Assembly: GCA_902470815.1 (NCBI GenBank)
Contig: CABRHS010000004.1
Span: 62,001 to 126,000 of the forward strand
From: an uncultured Collinsella sp.
GTDB lineage: Bacteria > Actinomycetota > Coriobacteriia > Coriobacteriales > Coriobacteriaceae
DNA length: 64,000 nt
Direction of reading: 5' to 3'
Below are positions 26,721 to 34,994 of the stretch, in pieces. The notes under the pieces were generated by a model that was given only the letters and a program-made list of their open reading frames with translations, was not told where the DNA came from and made no database searches. Numbering within the stretch: the stretch's first letter is position 1; each line of letters opens with the position of its first letter. The position numbers were made by a program, and so were the translations under genes.

Positions 26721-27632
26721 ATGCGTTGCCTCATCATCCACAACCCCGCCTCCGGCCCCCGCTCCGACGAGATCTTCGATTTCGCCAGAGCCCTCTCCCA
26801 GGCGGGCGACGAGGTGACCATGCGGTTCATCGGCGAGGGCATGGAACCCGAGGACGCGGCGCGCGACGTGCGCTCATTCGACCGCGTCGTGATCTCGGGC
26901 GGTGACGGCACCGTCTCGAACGTGCTCGACCACATCCGCGACAGCCACGTGCCCGCCCTCGTGTTCCCCTCTGGCACCGCGAACCTCTTCTTCAACAACA
27001 TCGGCAACGCCCCCGAGCCGGCCGCGCTCGCCAAGGCGTGCCGCGAGGGACGCACCAAGCGCGTCGATATGGGCGAGCTGTTCTGGGAGGCCGGAGACGG
27101 CGGCGTCCAGCGTCACGGGTTCATCATCATCGCCGGCACCGGATTTGACGCCGACATCATGCACAAGGCGGAGCCCAACAAGGGCGAGATGGGCGAGATC
27201 GCCTATTTCCTCTCCGCCCTCGCGACGCCCGCCCCCACCGTCGCCCACTTCACCATCGAGCACGACGGCCAGGTCGACGAGCTCGACGGCATCGGGTGCA
27301 TGGTGGGCAACACCTCCCTCATCCAAAATGACATCAACCTGTTCCCCGACTGCCGGATGGACGACGGCTTCATCGACATCGCCGTGATCCAGCCCGCAAA
27401 GACCGTCGAGCTGCTGCCCACGCTCATCGCCGGCGTGCTGGACCCCGCCGGCAAGGGGCTCGGCCGCCCCCAGTTCACCCTGTTCCAGGCGAGGGAGGCG
27501 CGCATCACCTGCGAGCCCTCGCTCGGCATGGAGTTCGACGGCGAGCTCATCCACAGCAACACGGGCGTCTTCGGCGCGCGCGTGCTGCCGCAGTGCCTCG
27601 ACTTGATCGTAGACGACTTCTCCAAGCTCTAA
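26721..27632 (+). CDS. Diacylglycerol kinase-type lipid kinase
   Basis: A 303-residue protein of the DAGK catalytic/YegS family, which phosphorylates diacylglycerol or related lipids. Motifs: IIHNPASGPRSDE at the N-terminus, ISGGDGTVSNVLDHI (the family GGDGT nucleotide loop), FPSGTANLFFNNIGNA, and a C-terminal beta-sandwich with CEPSLGMEFDGELI. AGGGAA precedes the ATG. A TACTAT -10 lies at 26685-26690. The exact substrate is unknown. Confidence 0.9.
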   Translation: MRCLIIHNPASGPRSDEIFDFARALSQAGDEVTMRFIGEGMEPEDAARDVRSFDRVVISGGDGTVSNVLDHIRDSHVPALVFPSGTANLFFNNIGNAPEPAALAKACREGRTKRVDMGELFWEAGDGGVQRHGFIIIAGTGFDADIMHKAEPNKGEMGEIAYFLSALATPAPTVAHFTIEHDGQVDELDGIGCMVGNTSLIQNDINLFPDCRMDDGFIDIAVIQPAKTVELLPTLIAGVLDPAGKGLGRPQFTLFQAREARITCEPSLGMEFDGELIHSNTGVFGARVLPQCLDLIVDDFSKL

Positions 27633-27702
27633 CGCCAAGCAAGCCCCCCGCGGCCCCGCGCGCGCAACAGACCGGAAACATCGCGCGCACCGCACTGCAC
27701 TG

Positions 27703-27711
27703 TGCTATAGT
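27703..27711 (+). promoter_or_regulatory. Extended -10 promoter of the tryptophan ECF operon
   Basis: TGC followed by TATAGT (27706-27711) forms an extended -10 about 48 bp before the leader-peptide start. A -35 is not recognisable, as expected for extended -10 promoters. Confidence 0.5.
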
Positions 27712-27758
27712 GCTGAGTCATCACAAGGACCCCGACGCATCGGAAAGGAGCTGTCACC

Positions 27759-27830
27759 ATGAAGAACGTCATCGCGCTCTCCCTCAACAACTGGTGGTGG
27801 CATGACTCCGTTTCGACCGGTCGACGGTGA
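27759..27830 (+). CDS. Tryptophan leader peptide (attenuator)
   Basis: A 23-codon open frame starting ATG, with GGAAAGGAG 8 nt upstream, encodes a peptide with core SLNNWWWHDS: three consecutive TGG codons at 27792-27800. It ends with TGA at 27828-27830, 33 bp before a strong terminator hairpin. This is the layout of ribosome-mediated trp attenuation: ribosomes stalled on the Trp codons during Trp shortage let an antiterminator form. GACCGGTC inside the peptide's end (27815-27822) is complementary to parts of the terminator stem (CCGGT at 27871-27875, GACCGG at 27878-27883), supplying the competing pairing. The downstream genes encode a TrpP-like ECF transporter. Confidence 0.85.
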   Translation: MKNVIALSLNNWWWHDSVSTGRR

Positions 27831-27863
27831 GCCCTTACCCGCAAGCATTTCATCTGGGTACGC

Positions 27864-27895
27864 AAGGCCTCCGGTTTGACCGGGGGCCTTATTTC
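27864..27895 (+). terminator. Attenuator terminator of the trp ECF operon
   Basis: AAGGCC-T-CCGGT pairs with ACCGG-G-GGCCTT around a TTG loop: a 12-bp stem with one G-T wobble (27864-27890), followed by ATTTC. The 5' arm overlaps sequence that can alternatively pair with the end of the leader-peptide coding region. The U-tract is short. Confidence 0.78.
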
Positions 27896-27954
27896 ATGAC
27901 CCCCGTCACCTTGTGGAGCGCCCGGCCGCGCACCCCGCGCGCAAGGAGCACGAC

Positions 27955-28536
27955 ATGACCGACAACAAGGATTTCCAGCCGGCGGGACGCGCCCGCACCG
28001 TCGCCGCATGCGACGGCGACGACATCAAGATCAAGAATCTCGTCCTACTCGCGGTCCTGCTCGCCGCCGGGTTCATCCTCAACTTCACGGTGGGCAAGGC
28101 GATCTCAGCCGTTTCGGGCGGGGCGATCTCGCCGGAGTTCATCATCTCCGCGTTCTGCCTCGCCATCCTCATCGTCCGCCCCGGAATCGGGCAGGCGCTC
28201 GTCATGGGGCTCATCTCCGCCGCCGTGATCCAGATCACCACATCCACCCCCGGCGTCGACTTCATAGCCGAAGGGGTCGCCGCCATGGCGATGGCCGCGA
28301 TCGCGCGGGTGGGCGCGCGCGGGGCGGCCGGCACCCTGATCCCCGTGGTGGGGACCTTTGCGACGACCTTCCTCTCCGGCGTCATATTCATGGTCATAAA
28401 GATGGCCCTGATGGGGTTCGCCGGCCAGCTCGCCGCCGTCATGCTGCCCGTCATAGCCCTCTCGTCCGTATTCAACGCCATCTTGGTCGGGGCCCTCTAC
28501 CGACCCGTCAGGAAATCCCTCGGCGCGACCGACTAG
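27955..28536 (+). CDS. trpP: ECF transporter S component, tryptophan-specific (TrpP-like)
   Basis: A 193-residue membrane protein with five or six hydrophobic helices after a 25-residue hydrophilic start. The order KNLVLLAVLLAAGFILNF, then PEFIISAFCLAILIVRPGIG, then QITTSTPGVDFIAEG agrees with TrpP-type substrate-binding subunits of ECF importers. Specificity for tryptophan is inferred from that resemblance and, independently, from the WWW leader peptide upstream. AAGGAG precedes the ATG. It is the first structural gene of an S-AA'-T operon, so it probably has a dedicated energising module rather than sharing one. Confidence 0.82.
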   Translation: MTDNKDFQPAGRARTVAACDGDDIKIKNLVLLAVLLAAGFILNFTVGKAISAVSGGAISPEFIISAFCLAILIVRPGIGQALVMGLISAAVIQITTSTPGVDFIAEGVAAMAMAAIARVGARGAAGTLIPVVGTFATTFLSGVIFMVIKMALMGFAGQLAAVMLPVIALSSVFNAILVGALYRPVRKSLGATD

Positions 28537-28609
28537 ACCGCCACCGCGACCGCGTGCGACCGCCGGCCTCACGGCGCCGCGGCGCCAGACCCCGACCCGA
28601 AAGGACGCC

Positions 28610-30421
28610 ATGAGCGCAATCATCGAGATGAGCGACGTCTCGTTCGCCTACGGACATCAGGAGGGCTACGCCCTCCGCGACGTGAGCCTCTCCATCGAGG
28701 AGGGCTCCTTCGTCGGCGTGATCGGCCCCTCGGGGGCCGGAAAATCCACCCTCGCGGCGGCGCTGTCCGGCGCCATCCCGCATCACCACGCCGGGCGGCT
28801 GTACGGCGAGACGAGGATCGCGGGCATCGACACCTGCGAGGCGGGCATCACTGACATCGCGCAGACGGTGGGGTGCGTCCTTCAGGACATCGACGCGCAG
28901 ATGGTCGCATCGGTCGTGGAGGACGAGCTGCTGTTCGGCCTCGAGAACTTCGGCGTGCCTCGCGAGCGGATCGAGGGCAGGCTGTCCGCCGCGCTCGACG
29001 CCGTGGGCATCGCCGACCTGCGCCACCGCGAGATCGCGACCCTCTCCGGCGGGCAGAAGCAGAAGGTGGCCATCGCCGCTATCCTGGCGCTCGCGCCCCG
29101 GGTCCTCGTTCTCGACGAGCCCACCGCGGCGCTCGACCCCGCGAGCTCCCGATCCGTCTTCGACGTCCTGCGAAAGGCGCAGCGGGCCACCGGCGTGACG
29201 GTGGTGGTGGTCGAGCAGATGGTCGCGCTCCTGGCCGAGTACTGCGACCGCGTGATCGTGCTCGATGAGGGCGAGGTGGCGATCGACGGCAGCCCGCACG
29301 AGGTCTTCGCCCGCTCTGCGGAGCTGCGCGCCATCGGCGTCGACACCCCTCGCACCGTACGCATATCGAACAGCCTCGCGGCGAGCGGGCTCGCGGTCCC
29401 GGACGGCCCCACCCTCACCGTGGACGAGGCCGAGTCGCTCGTCCTGCGTATCCTCGACGGGGCCGGTGCACCCGGACGCGGGGCCGTGCGGGCGGAGGGG
29501 CGCGGCGCACCGGAAGGCGAGGGACCGGAGGCGCGCCCGACCCCCGTCGCCGACATGCGCCCGACCGCCCGGGCAGGAGGCCCGTCGACGGCCCACGGCG
29601 ACCCGGTGGTGGAGATGCGCGGCGCCTCGTTCTCGTACGGCCCCGGCGCCGCAAGCGTCGAGGGCCTGGACCTCGTCGTGCGCCCCGGGGAGATCTTTGG
29701 GGTCGTCGGCCAAAACGGCGCGGGCAAGACCACGCTCACAAAGCTGCTCAACGGCCTGCTCAAGCCAACCTCCGGCACGGTCCGCATCGCCGGGCTCGAC
29801 ACCGGCGCGACCCCCGTGAGCCGCATCGCCGCCCATGCCGCCACCCTGTTCCAGAACCCGGACCGGCAGCTGTGCCGAGGCACCGTGCTCGACGAGGTCG
29901 CCTTCGGGCTCGAGCTGCGCGGTGAGTGCCCTGCGGCCGCCCGCGAGCGGGCGCGGAGGTTCGTCGAGCACTTCGGGCTGCCCGCGGGTGCCGAGCCCTT
30001 CGGCCTCTCGCGCGGGCAGCGCCAGATGGTCGCCCTGGCGAGCGTCGTCGCGACCGAACCCGAGCTCATCATCTTGGACGAGCCCACCAGCGGCCTCGAT
30101 TACCGTGAATGCATGACCGTGATGGAGGCGGTGCGCGGCCGTGCCCGCGCAGGCGCGGGGGTGGTCATGGTCTGCCACGACATGGAGGTCGTGAGCGATT
30201 TCGCCACCTCGCTCGTCGTCATGGCGCACGGGCGCATCATCGCCCAGGGTCCGACCCACCGCATATTCGCCCGGCCCGACGTCCTGCGCCGGGCGAGCGT
30301 GGAACCCCCGCAGGTCGTCGAGCTCTCCGATCGCCTCGCCGCGGCCCACCCCCGGTTCACCGGAATCACCGAGGTCGCCGATCTCGTCGGACGCGTCAAG
30401 GAGCTGAGGGCCCATGCGTAA
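28610..30421 (+). CDS. ECF transporter ATPase, two domains fused (A and A')
   Basis: A 603-residue protein with two complete ABC ATPase domains. Domain 1: Walker A GPSGAGKST at 39-47, signature LSGGQKQKVAIAAIL, Walker B VLVLDEPTAALD. Domain 2: Walker A GQNGAGKTT, signature LSRGQRQMVALASVV, Walker B LIILDEPTSGLD. A hypervariable Gly/Arg/Pro-rich linker (about 285-325) joins them. In most ECF systems EcfA and EcfA' are separate proteins; fused forms are known. Domain 2 has Arg for the second Gly of LSGGQ. It follows the S gene by 73 bp and overlaps the T gene by 8 bp. Confidence 0.93.
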   Translation: MSAIIEMSDVSFAYGHQEGYALRDVSLSIEEGSFVGVIGPSGAGKSTLAAALSGAIPHHHAGRLYGETRIAGIDTCEAGITDIAQTVGCVLQDIDAQMVASVVEDELLFGLENFGVPRERIEGRLSAALDAVGIADLRHREIATLSGGQKQKVAIAAILALAPRVLVLDEPTAALDPASSRSVFDVLRKAQRATGVTVVVVEQMVALLAEYCDRVIVLDEGEVAIDGSPHEVFARSAELRAIGVDTPRTVRISNSLAASGLAVPDGPTLTVDEAESLVLRILDGAGAPGRGAVRAEGRGAPEGEGPEARPTPVADMRPTARAGGPSTAHGDPVVEMRGASFSYGPGAASVEGLDLVVRPGEIFGVVGQNGAGKTTLTKLLNGLLKPTSGTVRIAGLDTGATPVSRIAAHAATLFQNPDRQLCRGTVLDEVAFGLELRGECPAAARERARRFVEHFGLPAGAEPFGLSRGQRQMVALASVVATEPELIILDEPTSGLDYRECMTVMEAVRGRARAGAGVVMVCHDMEVVSDFATSLVVMAHGRIIAQGPTHRIFARPDVLRRASVEPPQVVELSDRLAAAHPRFTGITEVADLVGRVKELRAHA

Positions 30422-31160
30422 CGTCATCGACTACATCCCCGGAACGAGCCCCCTGCATCGCCTGAACCCCGTGACCAAGCTCGCCATCGCGGCGTCCATC
30501 ATCACGGCGACCTTCTTCGCCCAGAGCTGGGCGGCGCTCGCGGGGCTGCTCGCCCTCACCCTGGCCCTCGGCATGTCCGCAGGCGCGCTCCCGCGCCTCG
30601 CCGGCATGCTCAAGGTGCTCGCCCCCATCGTCCTGGTCATGCTCCTGCTGCAGGTCGCCTTCACGAGGGGCGGCGACCCGGTCCTCCTCCTCGCAACCTC
30701 CGAGGGACTGCAGACCGGCGGAAGGGCGTGCCTGCGGCTCGTGGGCGTGGCGCTGCCGCTCGTGCTCATGCTCGCCGTGACCAGGCTCACCGACCTTGCG
30801 GATGCCTGCGTCGAGGTTCTCCATATCCCTTACAGGTACGCCTTCACCTTCACCACCGCACTGCGATTCGTGCCCGTGTTCACCCAGGAGATGAACGCGA
30901 TCATGGATGCGCAGATGGCCCGAGGGGTCGAGTTCGACACCAAAAATCCGTTCAAGAAGATGTCGCTCATGCTCCCCGTCTGCATCCCCCTGCTCGTAAC
31001 CTCCGTGGCCAAGACCGACGCCGCGGCGCTCGCGGCCGAGCAGCGGGGCTTTTACCTGCGCACGCGCGAGAGCCCCTACAAGCGCTACCCGATGCTCGGC
31101 GCCGACGCCGCCGCCCTCGCCTGCTGCGTCGGCATCGTCGCGCTCGGCATCCTGCTGTAA
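30414..31160 (+). CDS. ECF transporter T component
   Basis: A 248-residue membrane scaffold (EcfT) with hydrophobic segments at about 22-60, 65-85 and 105-130 and a final helix at 228-248. The two coupling-helix Arg-Gly motifs that contact the ATPases are present: AQMARGVEF and AAEQRGFYLR. The start overlaps the ATPase stop by 8 bp, indicating translational coupling. With the S and fused A components it completes a self-contained importer under the trp attenuator. No terminator is obvious after its stop. Confidence 0.92.
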   Translation: MRNVIDYIPGTSPLHRLNPVTKLAIAASIITATFFAQSWAALAGLLALTLALGMSAGALPRLAGMLKVLAPIVLVMLLLQVAFTRGGDPVLLLATSEGLQTGGRACLRLVGVALPLVLMLAVTRLTDLADACVEVLHIPYRYAFTFTTALRFVPVFTQEMNAIMDAQMARGVEFDTKNPFKKMSLMLPVCIPLLVTSVAKTDAAALAAEQRGFYLRTRESPYKRYPMLGADAAALACCVGIVALGILL

Positions 31161-31326
31161 CCGCGCCCGTCCCGGCGGCGGCATCTCATGCCGGAGGGGT
31201 GTTTTGTGGAAATGTGACGCGCGCATCGCGGGATGGGGCGCGCAAGCGCCGGATGAAGCACAATACACGCGTGGTTCGGCCCGGTTCGCCGCGCCACGCG
31301 ATCATATCGGAACGAGGAGGGCCGCC

Positions 31327-32307
31327 ATGCAATTGACCGAGAGTCTTGACCCGCAGACGCGCGAGCGCGTGGAGGCCGGGTTCGTCCAAGCCCGCGAGAG
31401 GCCCGTCACGCTGCGCGCCAACACGCTCAAGGCATCCGCCGCCGACGTCCGCGCCGCCCTCGACCGCCACGGGATCGCCTGGGAGGGCGTGCCGTGGTAC
31501 CCGGACGCGCTCGTGCTGCCCTCGGCTCGCGAACGCGAGGTATGGGACCTCGATATCTACCGCGATGGGCACATCTACCTGCAGAGCCTGTCCTCGATGC
31601 TCCCTCCCCTGCTCTTGGATCCGCGCGCCGGGGCCGACATCCTCGACATGTGCGCCGCGCCGGGGGGAAAGACCTCGCAGATCGCCGCGCTCACGGCGAA
31701 CTCCGCCCACCTCACCGCATGCGAGATGAGCGCGCCGCGGGCCGACAAGCTCGCGTATAACCTCGACAAGCTCGGGGCCGCGAACGTCAACGTCATGCGC
31801 ACCGACGCGAGGCGCCTCGACGAGTTCTTCAGCTTCGACCAGATCCTGCTCGACGCCCCCTGCACGGGCACGGGCACCTATCGGGCCGGCGACGAGCACG
31901 CCGAGAGGCACATGACCGGCCAGCTGCTCGCAAAGGTCGTCAAATCCCAGCGCGCGCTGCTCGACCGCGCGCTCGCCGTGCTCAAGCCCGGCGGGACGCT
32001 CGTCTACTCCACCTGCTCGGTCCTGGATGACGAGAACGACGCCCAGGTCCGCGCCGCGCTCAAGCGCCACCGCGATTGCGAGGTGGCCCCCATCCTGCTC
32101 GAGGAGCCCGCGATCGACGCGGGGGACGGCGCCCGGGGGCAGGGCGACTCCGTCCGCCCCGCGGTGCTGCCCCTTGCCGCCCAGGGCCCCCTGGCCTGCC
32201 CCGTCCTCGAACGGGAAGGTGGGATCCCGGGTACGCTCACCGTGGCCCCGACCCGCCTGTTCGAGGGCTTCTACGTCGCCGTCATACGAAAAAAGCCCCG
32301 CAGGTAA
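31327..32307 (+). CDS. RsmB/NOL1-NOP2-Sun-type RNA m5C methyltransferase
   Basis: A 326-residue SAM-dependent RNA cytosine-C5 methyltransferase. SAM-binding motif I is DMCAAPGGKTSQIAAL. The two catalytic cysteines lie in LLDAPCTGTGTY (motif IV) and VYSTCSVLDDEND (motif VI). It lacks the NusB-like N-terminal domain of full RsmB and is closer in size to archaeal or YebU-core enzymes, so the RNA target (rRNA or tRNA) is open. GGAGG precedes the ATG. A terminator stem serving the opposite strand overlaps its last codons. Confidence 0.9.
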   Translation: MQLTESLDPQTRERVEAGFVQARERPVTLRANTLKASAADVRAALDRHGIAWEGVPWYPDALVLPSAREREVWDLDIYRDGHIYLQSLSSMLPPLLLDPRAGADILDMCAAPGGKTSQIAALTANSAHLTACEMSAPRADKLAYNLDKLGAANVNVMRTDARRLDEFFSFDQILLDAPCTGTGTYRAGDEHAERHMTGQLLAKVVKSQRALLDRALAVLKPGGTLVYSTCSVLDDENDAQVRAALKRHRDCEVAPILLEEPAIDAGDGARGQGDSVRPAVLPLAAQGPLACPVLEREGGIPGTLTVAPTRLFEGFYVAVIRKKPRR

Positions 32308-32316
32308 CTGCGGGGC
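32288..32316 (-). terminator. Terminator of the small membrane-protein gene
   Basis: A perfect 9-bp stem (GCCCCGCAG and CTGCGGGGC, 4-nt loop, 32295-32316) is followed on the minus strand by a run of seven T. It ends the minus-strand gene at 32329, but its left arm and T-run lie inside the last codons and stop of the plus-strand methyltransferase gene. In the plus direction there is no T-run. Confidence 0.85.
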
Positions 32317-32328
32317 CGCGGATGGGCG

Positions 32329-32484
32329 CTACACCCTGCCGGAGCGATGGCCGTCCATGAGGTCCTCATCGCGCTTGCGCTCGGAGCGATCCTTGAACGC
32401 GGTGAAAGCGAGGTAGACGAGCGCCACGCCGGCGATCGCAAGGGCGATCACGAGCATGGGGGCGAGGATATCGAAAACGCCCAT
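32329..32484 (-). CDS. Small single-pass membrane protein
   Basis: A 51-residue protein: one hydrophobic helix (residues about 4-29, DILAPMLVIALAIAGVALVY) followed by a highly charged tail (KDRSERKRDEDLMDGHRS). It resembles small envelope or regulatory membrane peptides; I recognise no family. The ATG at 32484 has AAGGGA 11 nt upstream; a GTG 9 bp earlier is the alternative. A strong terminator with seven T follows 13 bp after its stop, supporting expression as a real gene. Confidence 0.65.
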   Translation of the reverse strand: MGVFDILAPMLVIALAIAGVALVYLAFTAFKDRSERKRDEDLMDGHRSGRV

Positions 32485-32640
32485 ATGGGACACCGTCCCT
32501 TCTTGTCCGAAATCGATTGCGGGGCTGCGCGTTGCGCCGACCCAGCATAGCAGATTGCACCCGTCCGCCCGTCCTTCGACGCAAACCGCAGAGGGATGGA
32601 GACACGATGTTCGCGCGCTAAACCGATTCAGCCCCCCGGG

Positions 32641-32652
32641 GGCGGGTACAAT
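32641..32652 (+). promoter_or_regulatory. -10 region GGCGGGTACAAT
   Basis: This is the third copy in the window of the 12-mer found at 3394 and 4264, here on the plus strand, 36 bp before the start at 32689. TACAAT (32647-32652) is the -10. Confidence 0.55.
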
Positions 32653-32688
32653 GGTCCGATACGCATCCTTCTCACGTGAGGGAAAACC

Positions 32689-33828
32689 ATGACTGATGAA
32701 CTGATGGGCGCACAGGCCCGCACCGAAACGCAAGCCCATGCCGGAGCACCGGCCAACACCGCCGTGCCGGACCCGCGGCCTGACGCCGCCGCGCGCATGA
32801 GCGGCGGCTCCGTGCCCGCCATCGAGCGCAACGACGACGCGGCCGACCTCGAGCCCGGCGATGCGATCGACGAGGCCATCGCCGTGACCGCCGAGGTGCC
32901 CGAGACCATCGAGGCGACCATAGACTTCTCAGAGGTCGAGCTCGCCGACGAGTTCTCCGAGCCCGAGCTCGCCGTAACCCCGGGGGGCCTGCTGCCCATG
33001 GAGCCCTCGCCCATCGAGGGGCGCCTGCGCAAGGCCCCGCTTCGAGTTCCCGACGAGCTTGAGGAGTGCGGCGGTTTCACGCTGTTCGGCCGCCGCATCA
33101 AATCGCTTCTGTACACCACCGACGTCGCCGTCATCCGCAACTCCAACGCCGACGCGATCTTCGCCGTCTATCCCTTCACCGCGCAGCCGGCCATCACCCA
33201 GGCCCTGCTCACCGCGTCCGAGGCCCCGGTCTTCGTGGGCGTGGGAGGCGGCACCACCACCGGCAAGCGCGCCGTCCAGCTCGCCGCCGTATCCGAGATG
33301 CAGGGCGCGGCCGGCGTCGTGGTGAACTCCCCCGCCCCGCCCGAGATGATCGAGCAGATCTGCGCCATCATCGACATCCCCGTCATCGCCACCGTCGTGC
33401 GCTGCGATGCCGTGGCACACGCCAAGGTCAAGGCCGGCGCCAAGATCTTGAACGTCGCCGCCGGCAAGGACACTCCGGCCGTCCTGCGAGAACTCCGCGA
33501 GGCCTACCCCAACCTGCCCCTGATCGCCTCCGGCGGCCGCTCATCGCTCTCAGTGCGCGAGACGGTCCAGGCCGGCGCGAACGCCGTCATCTGGACCCCG
33601 CCCTCGGCCCAGCAGCTCCAGGCGGACATGATGCGCCGCTACCGCGAGGCCGAGGTCAAGCCCGAGGCCCCCGTCATGGACCCCGTCGCCGCGGCGGACG
33701 TCAACCCGCTCGAGAGCGCGCGCGCCGACGTGCCCATCCCGGACGAGCTGATCGCCAAGGCCACCACGAGCGATCGCAAGCGCGCGCGGCCCTTCTCTCC
33801 GCTATTCTTTAAGAACAAGCACCGGTAA
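32689..33828 (+). CDS. TIM-barrel-like protein with acidic N-terminal region
   Basis: A 379-residue protein. The first 120 residues are low-complexity, Ala/Glu/Asp-rich and probably disordered. Residues about 125-330 look like a (beta/alpha) barrel: AIFAVYPFTAQPAITQALL, PVFVGVGGGTTTGKRAVQLA, KAGAKILNVAAG, LIASGGRSSLSVRETVQAGA, NAVIWTPPS. The late Gly-rich strand-loop pairs resemble phosphate-binding sites of ThiE/TrpC-type barrels. The tail is basic. I cannot name a reaction. The start codon has TGAGGGA upstream, and it appears monocistronic under the GGCGGGTACAAT promoter. Confidence 0.65.
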   Translation: MTDELMGAQARTETQAHAGAPANTAVPDPRPDAAARMSGGSVPAIERNDDAADLEPGDAIDEAIAVTAEVPETIEATIDFSEVELADEFSEPELAVTPGGLLPMEPSPIEGRLRKAPLRVPDELEECGGFTLFGRRIKSLLYTTDVAVIRNSNADAIFAVYPFTAQPAITQALLTASEAPVFVGVGGGTTTGKRAVQLAAVSEMQGAAGVVVNSPAPPEMIEQICAIIDIPVIATVVRCDAVAHAKVKAGAKILNVAAGKDTPAVLRELREAYPNLPLIASGGRSSLSVRETVQAGANAVIWTPPSAQQLQADMMRRYREAEVKPEAPVMDPVAAADVNPLESARADVPIPDELIAKATTSDRKRARPFSPLFFKNKHR

Positions 33829-33906
33829 GGGGCGAAACGCCCCCTGCGGCCACGACCGCCGCCCGGCGCCCAGCGCAGGCAGCAACCGCTCGCGAAAGGA
33901 AACGCC

Positions 33907-34362
33907 ATGCTCGTCACCGACCTCGCAACCGCCACCGCCAACGACTACCTCTCCGCCCGCTTCCGCACCGCATACGACTTCCTCTCCCGCACCGACCTCG
34001 CCACGCTCCCCCTGGGCCGCAACGAGATCGACGGCGACGACGTCTACGCCAACGTGCTGGAGTACGACACCGTCCCCGCCGGCGAGAAGGAGCTCGAGGC
34101 CCATCGCGATTACTACGACGTGCAGTTCGTCTTCAGCGGCGAGGAGCTCCTCCAGTACGCCCCGTGCGCCGGACTCCAGACCGTCCAGGAGTATGACGAG
34201 GCGGATGACTACTGCCTCCTCAAGACCCCCGAACCGGTGACCTCGATCGCCCTGCACGCCGGTGAGCTCGCTGTCTTCGCCCCCGAGGACGCGCACAAGC
34301 CCGGCTGCTCGCTCAGCGGCAGCGCCCACGTTCGCAAGATCGTCGTGAAGGTCCGCGCGTAG
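33907..34362 (+). CDS. YhcH/YjgK/YiaL family protein
   Basis: A 151-residue cupin-like protein (DUF386, also called beta-galactosidase subunit beta/EbgC-like). The family fingerprint is visible: EIDGDDVYANVLEYDT, LEAHRDYYDVQFVFSGEE, and LHAGELAVFAPEDAHKPGC near the end, with likely metal-binding Glu/His residues. Members are tied to sialic acid and other sugar catabolism, possibly as anomerases. The GtrA-like gene follows closely; no sugar operon surrounds it. GAAAGGAA precedes the ATG. Confidence 0.88.
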   Translation: MLVTDLATATANDYLSARFRTAYDFLSRTDLATLPLGRNEIDGDDVYANVLEYDTVPAGEKELEAHRDYYDVQFVFSGEELLQYAPCAGLQTVQEYDEADDYCLLKTPEPVTSIALHAGELAVFAPEDAHKPGCSLSGSAHVRKIVVKVRA

Positions 34363-34391
34363 CTCTGCTCGCGCCCCGAATGGAGCACCGC

Positions 34392-34784
34392 ATGAGAACC
34401 CTGCTGGCACAGCTCGCCAAGTTCGGCGTCGTCGGGGTCGTGGCCACGGTCATCGACTTCGGCGTGATGAACCTGCTCCATTACGCCCTTCACCTCGACA
34501 TCCTCATCGCCAACACGGCGGGCTTCACCATCTCGCTCATCTTCAACTACGTCGCGAGCATGAAGTTCGTCTTCGAGCATCGCGACGACATGAGCCGCAA
34601 GCGCGAGTTCGTGATCTTCGTCGTGCTCTCCATCATCGGCCTGCTGTTGAACGACGGCATCGTCCTCGCCCTCAACAAGGGGCTCTCGCTCGAGGCGAAT
34701 ATCGCCAAGGTGGCGGCCACGGCGCTCGTCATGATCTACAACTTCGTGACGCGCAAGCTCTTCCTGGACGGCACGCGCTCCTGA
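34392..34784 (+). CDS. GtrA-family membrane protein (first copy)
   Basis: A 130-residue protein with four transmembrane helices, matching GtrA-like proteins that help move lipid-linked sugars or partner with glycosyltransferases. Motifs: LAKFGVVGVVATVIDFGVMN, ANTAGFTISLIFNYVASMKFVF, and the C-terminal IYNFVTRKLFLDG. The ATG at 34392 has GGAG 6 nt upstream and gives the usual GtrA N-terminus; the ATG 12 bp earlier is the alternative. A second GtrA gene follows beyond a terminator and promoter. Confidence 0.88.
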   Translation: MRTLLAQLAKFGVVGVVATVIDFGVMNLLHYALHLDILIANTAGFTISLIFNYVASMKFVFEHRDDMSRKREFVIFVVLSIIGLLLNDGIVLALNKGLSLEANIAKVAATALVMIYNFVTRKLFLDGTRS

Positions 34785-34845
34785 CGAGCGCCCACCCCGC
34801 CCGCGCGTCATCTCGCCTGCGCGGCGCACCCATATCGAACTCGAC

Positions 34846-34885
34846 GGCCCCGTTGCGCATGAATGCGTGCGCAACGGGGCCTTTT
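34846..34885 (+). terminator. Rho-independent terminator after the first GtrA gene
   Basis: A perfect 14-bp stem (GGCCCCGTTGCGCA and TGCGCAACGGGGCC, 8-nt loop) is followed by TTTT. Confidence 0.9.
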
Positions 34886-34907
34886 CGTATGCATCTTGTG
34901 CGTATCC

Positions 34908-34936
34908 TTACAATTTGCTTACCGAGAGCGTATAGT
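34908..34936 (+). promoter_or_regulatory. Promoter of the second GtrA gene
   Basis: TTACAA (34908-34913), a 17-bp spacer and TATAGT (34931-34936) form a good sigma-70 promoter directly after the upstream terminator, so the two GtrA genes are transcribed separately. Confidence 0.7.
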
Positions 34937-34994
34937 TTGCCCAGCTCACCGCCACGCGGTGACATGCCGTACCCGCACTGCAGGAAGTGATGTT

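Noticed and set aside
28508..30427. A 639-codon minus-strand open frame across the ECF ATPase gene
   Set aside because: The plus strand encodes two perfect ABC domains; the antisense frame shows no motif.
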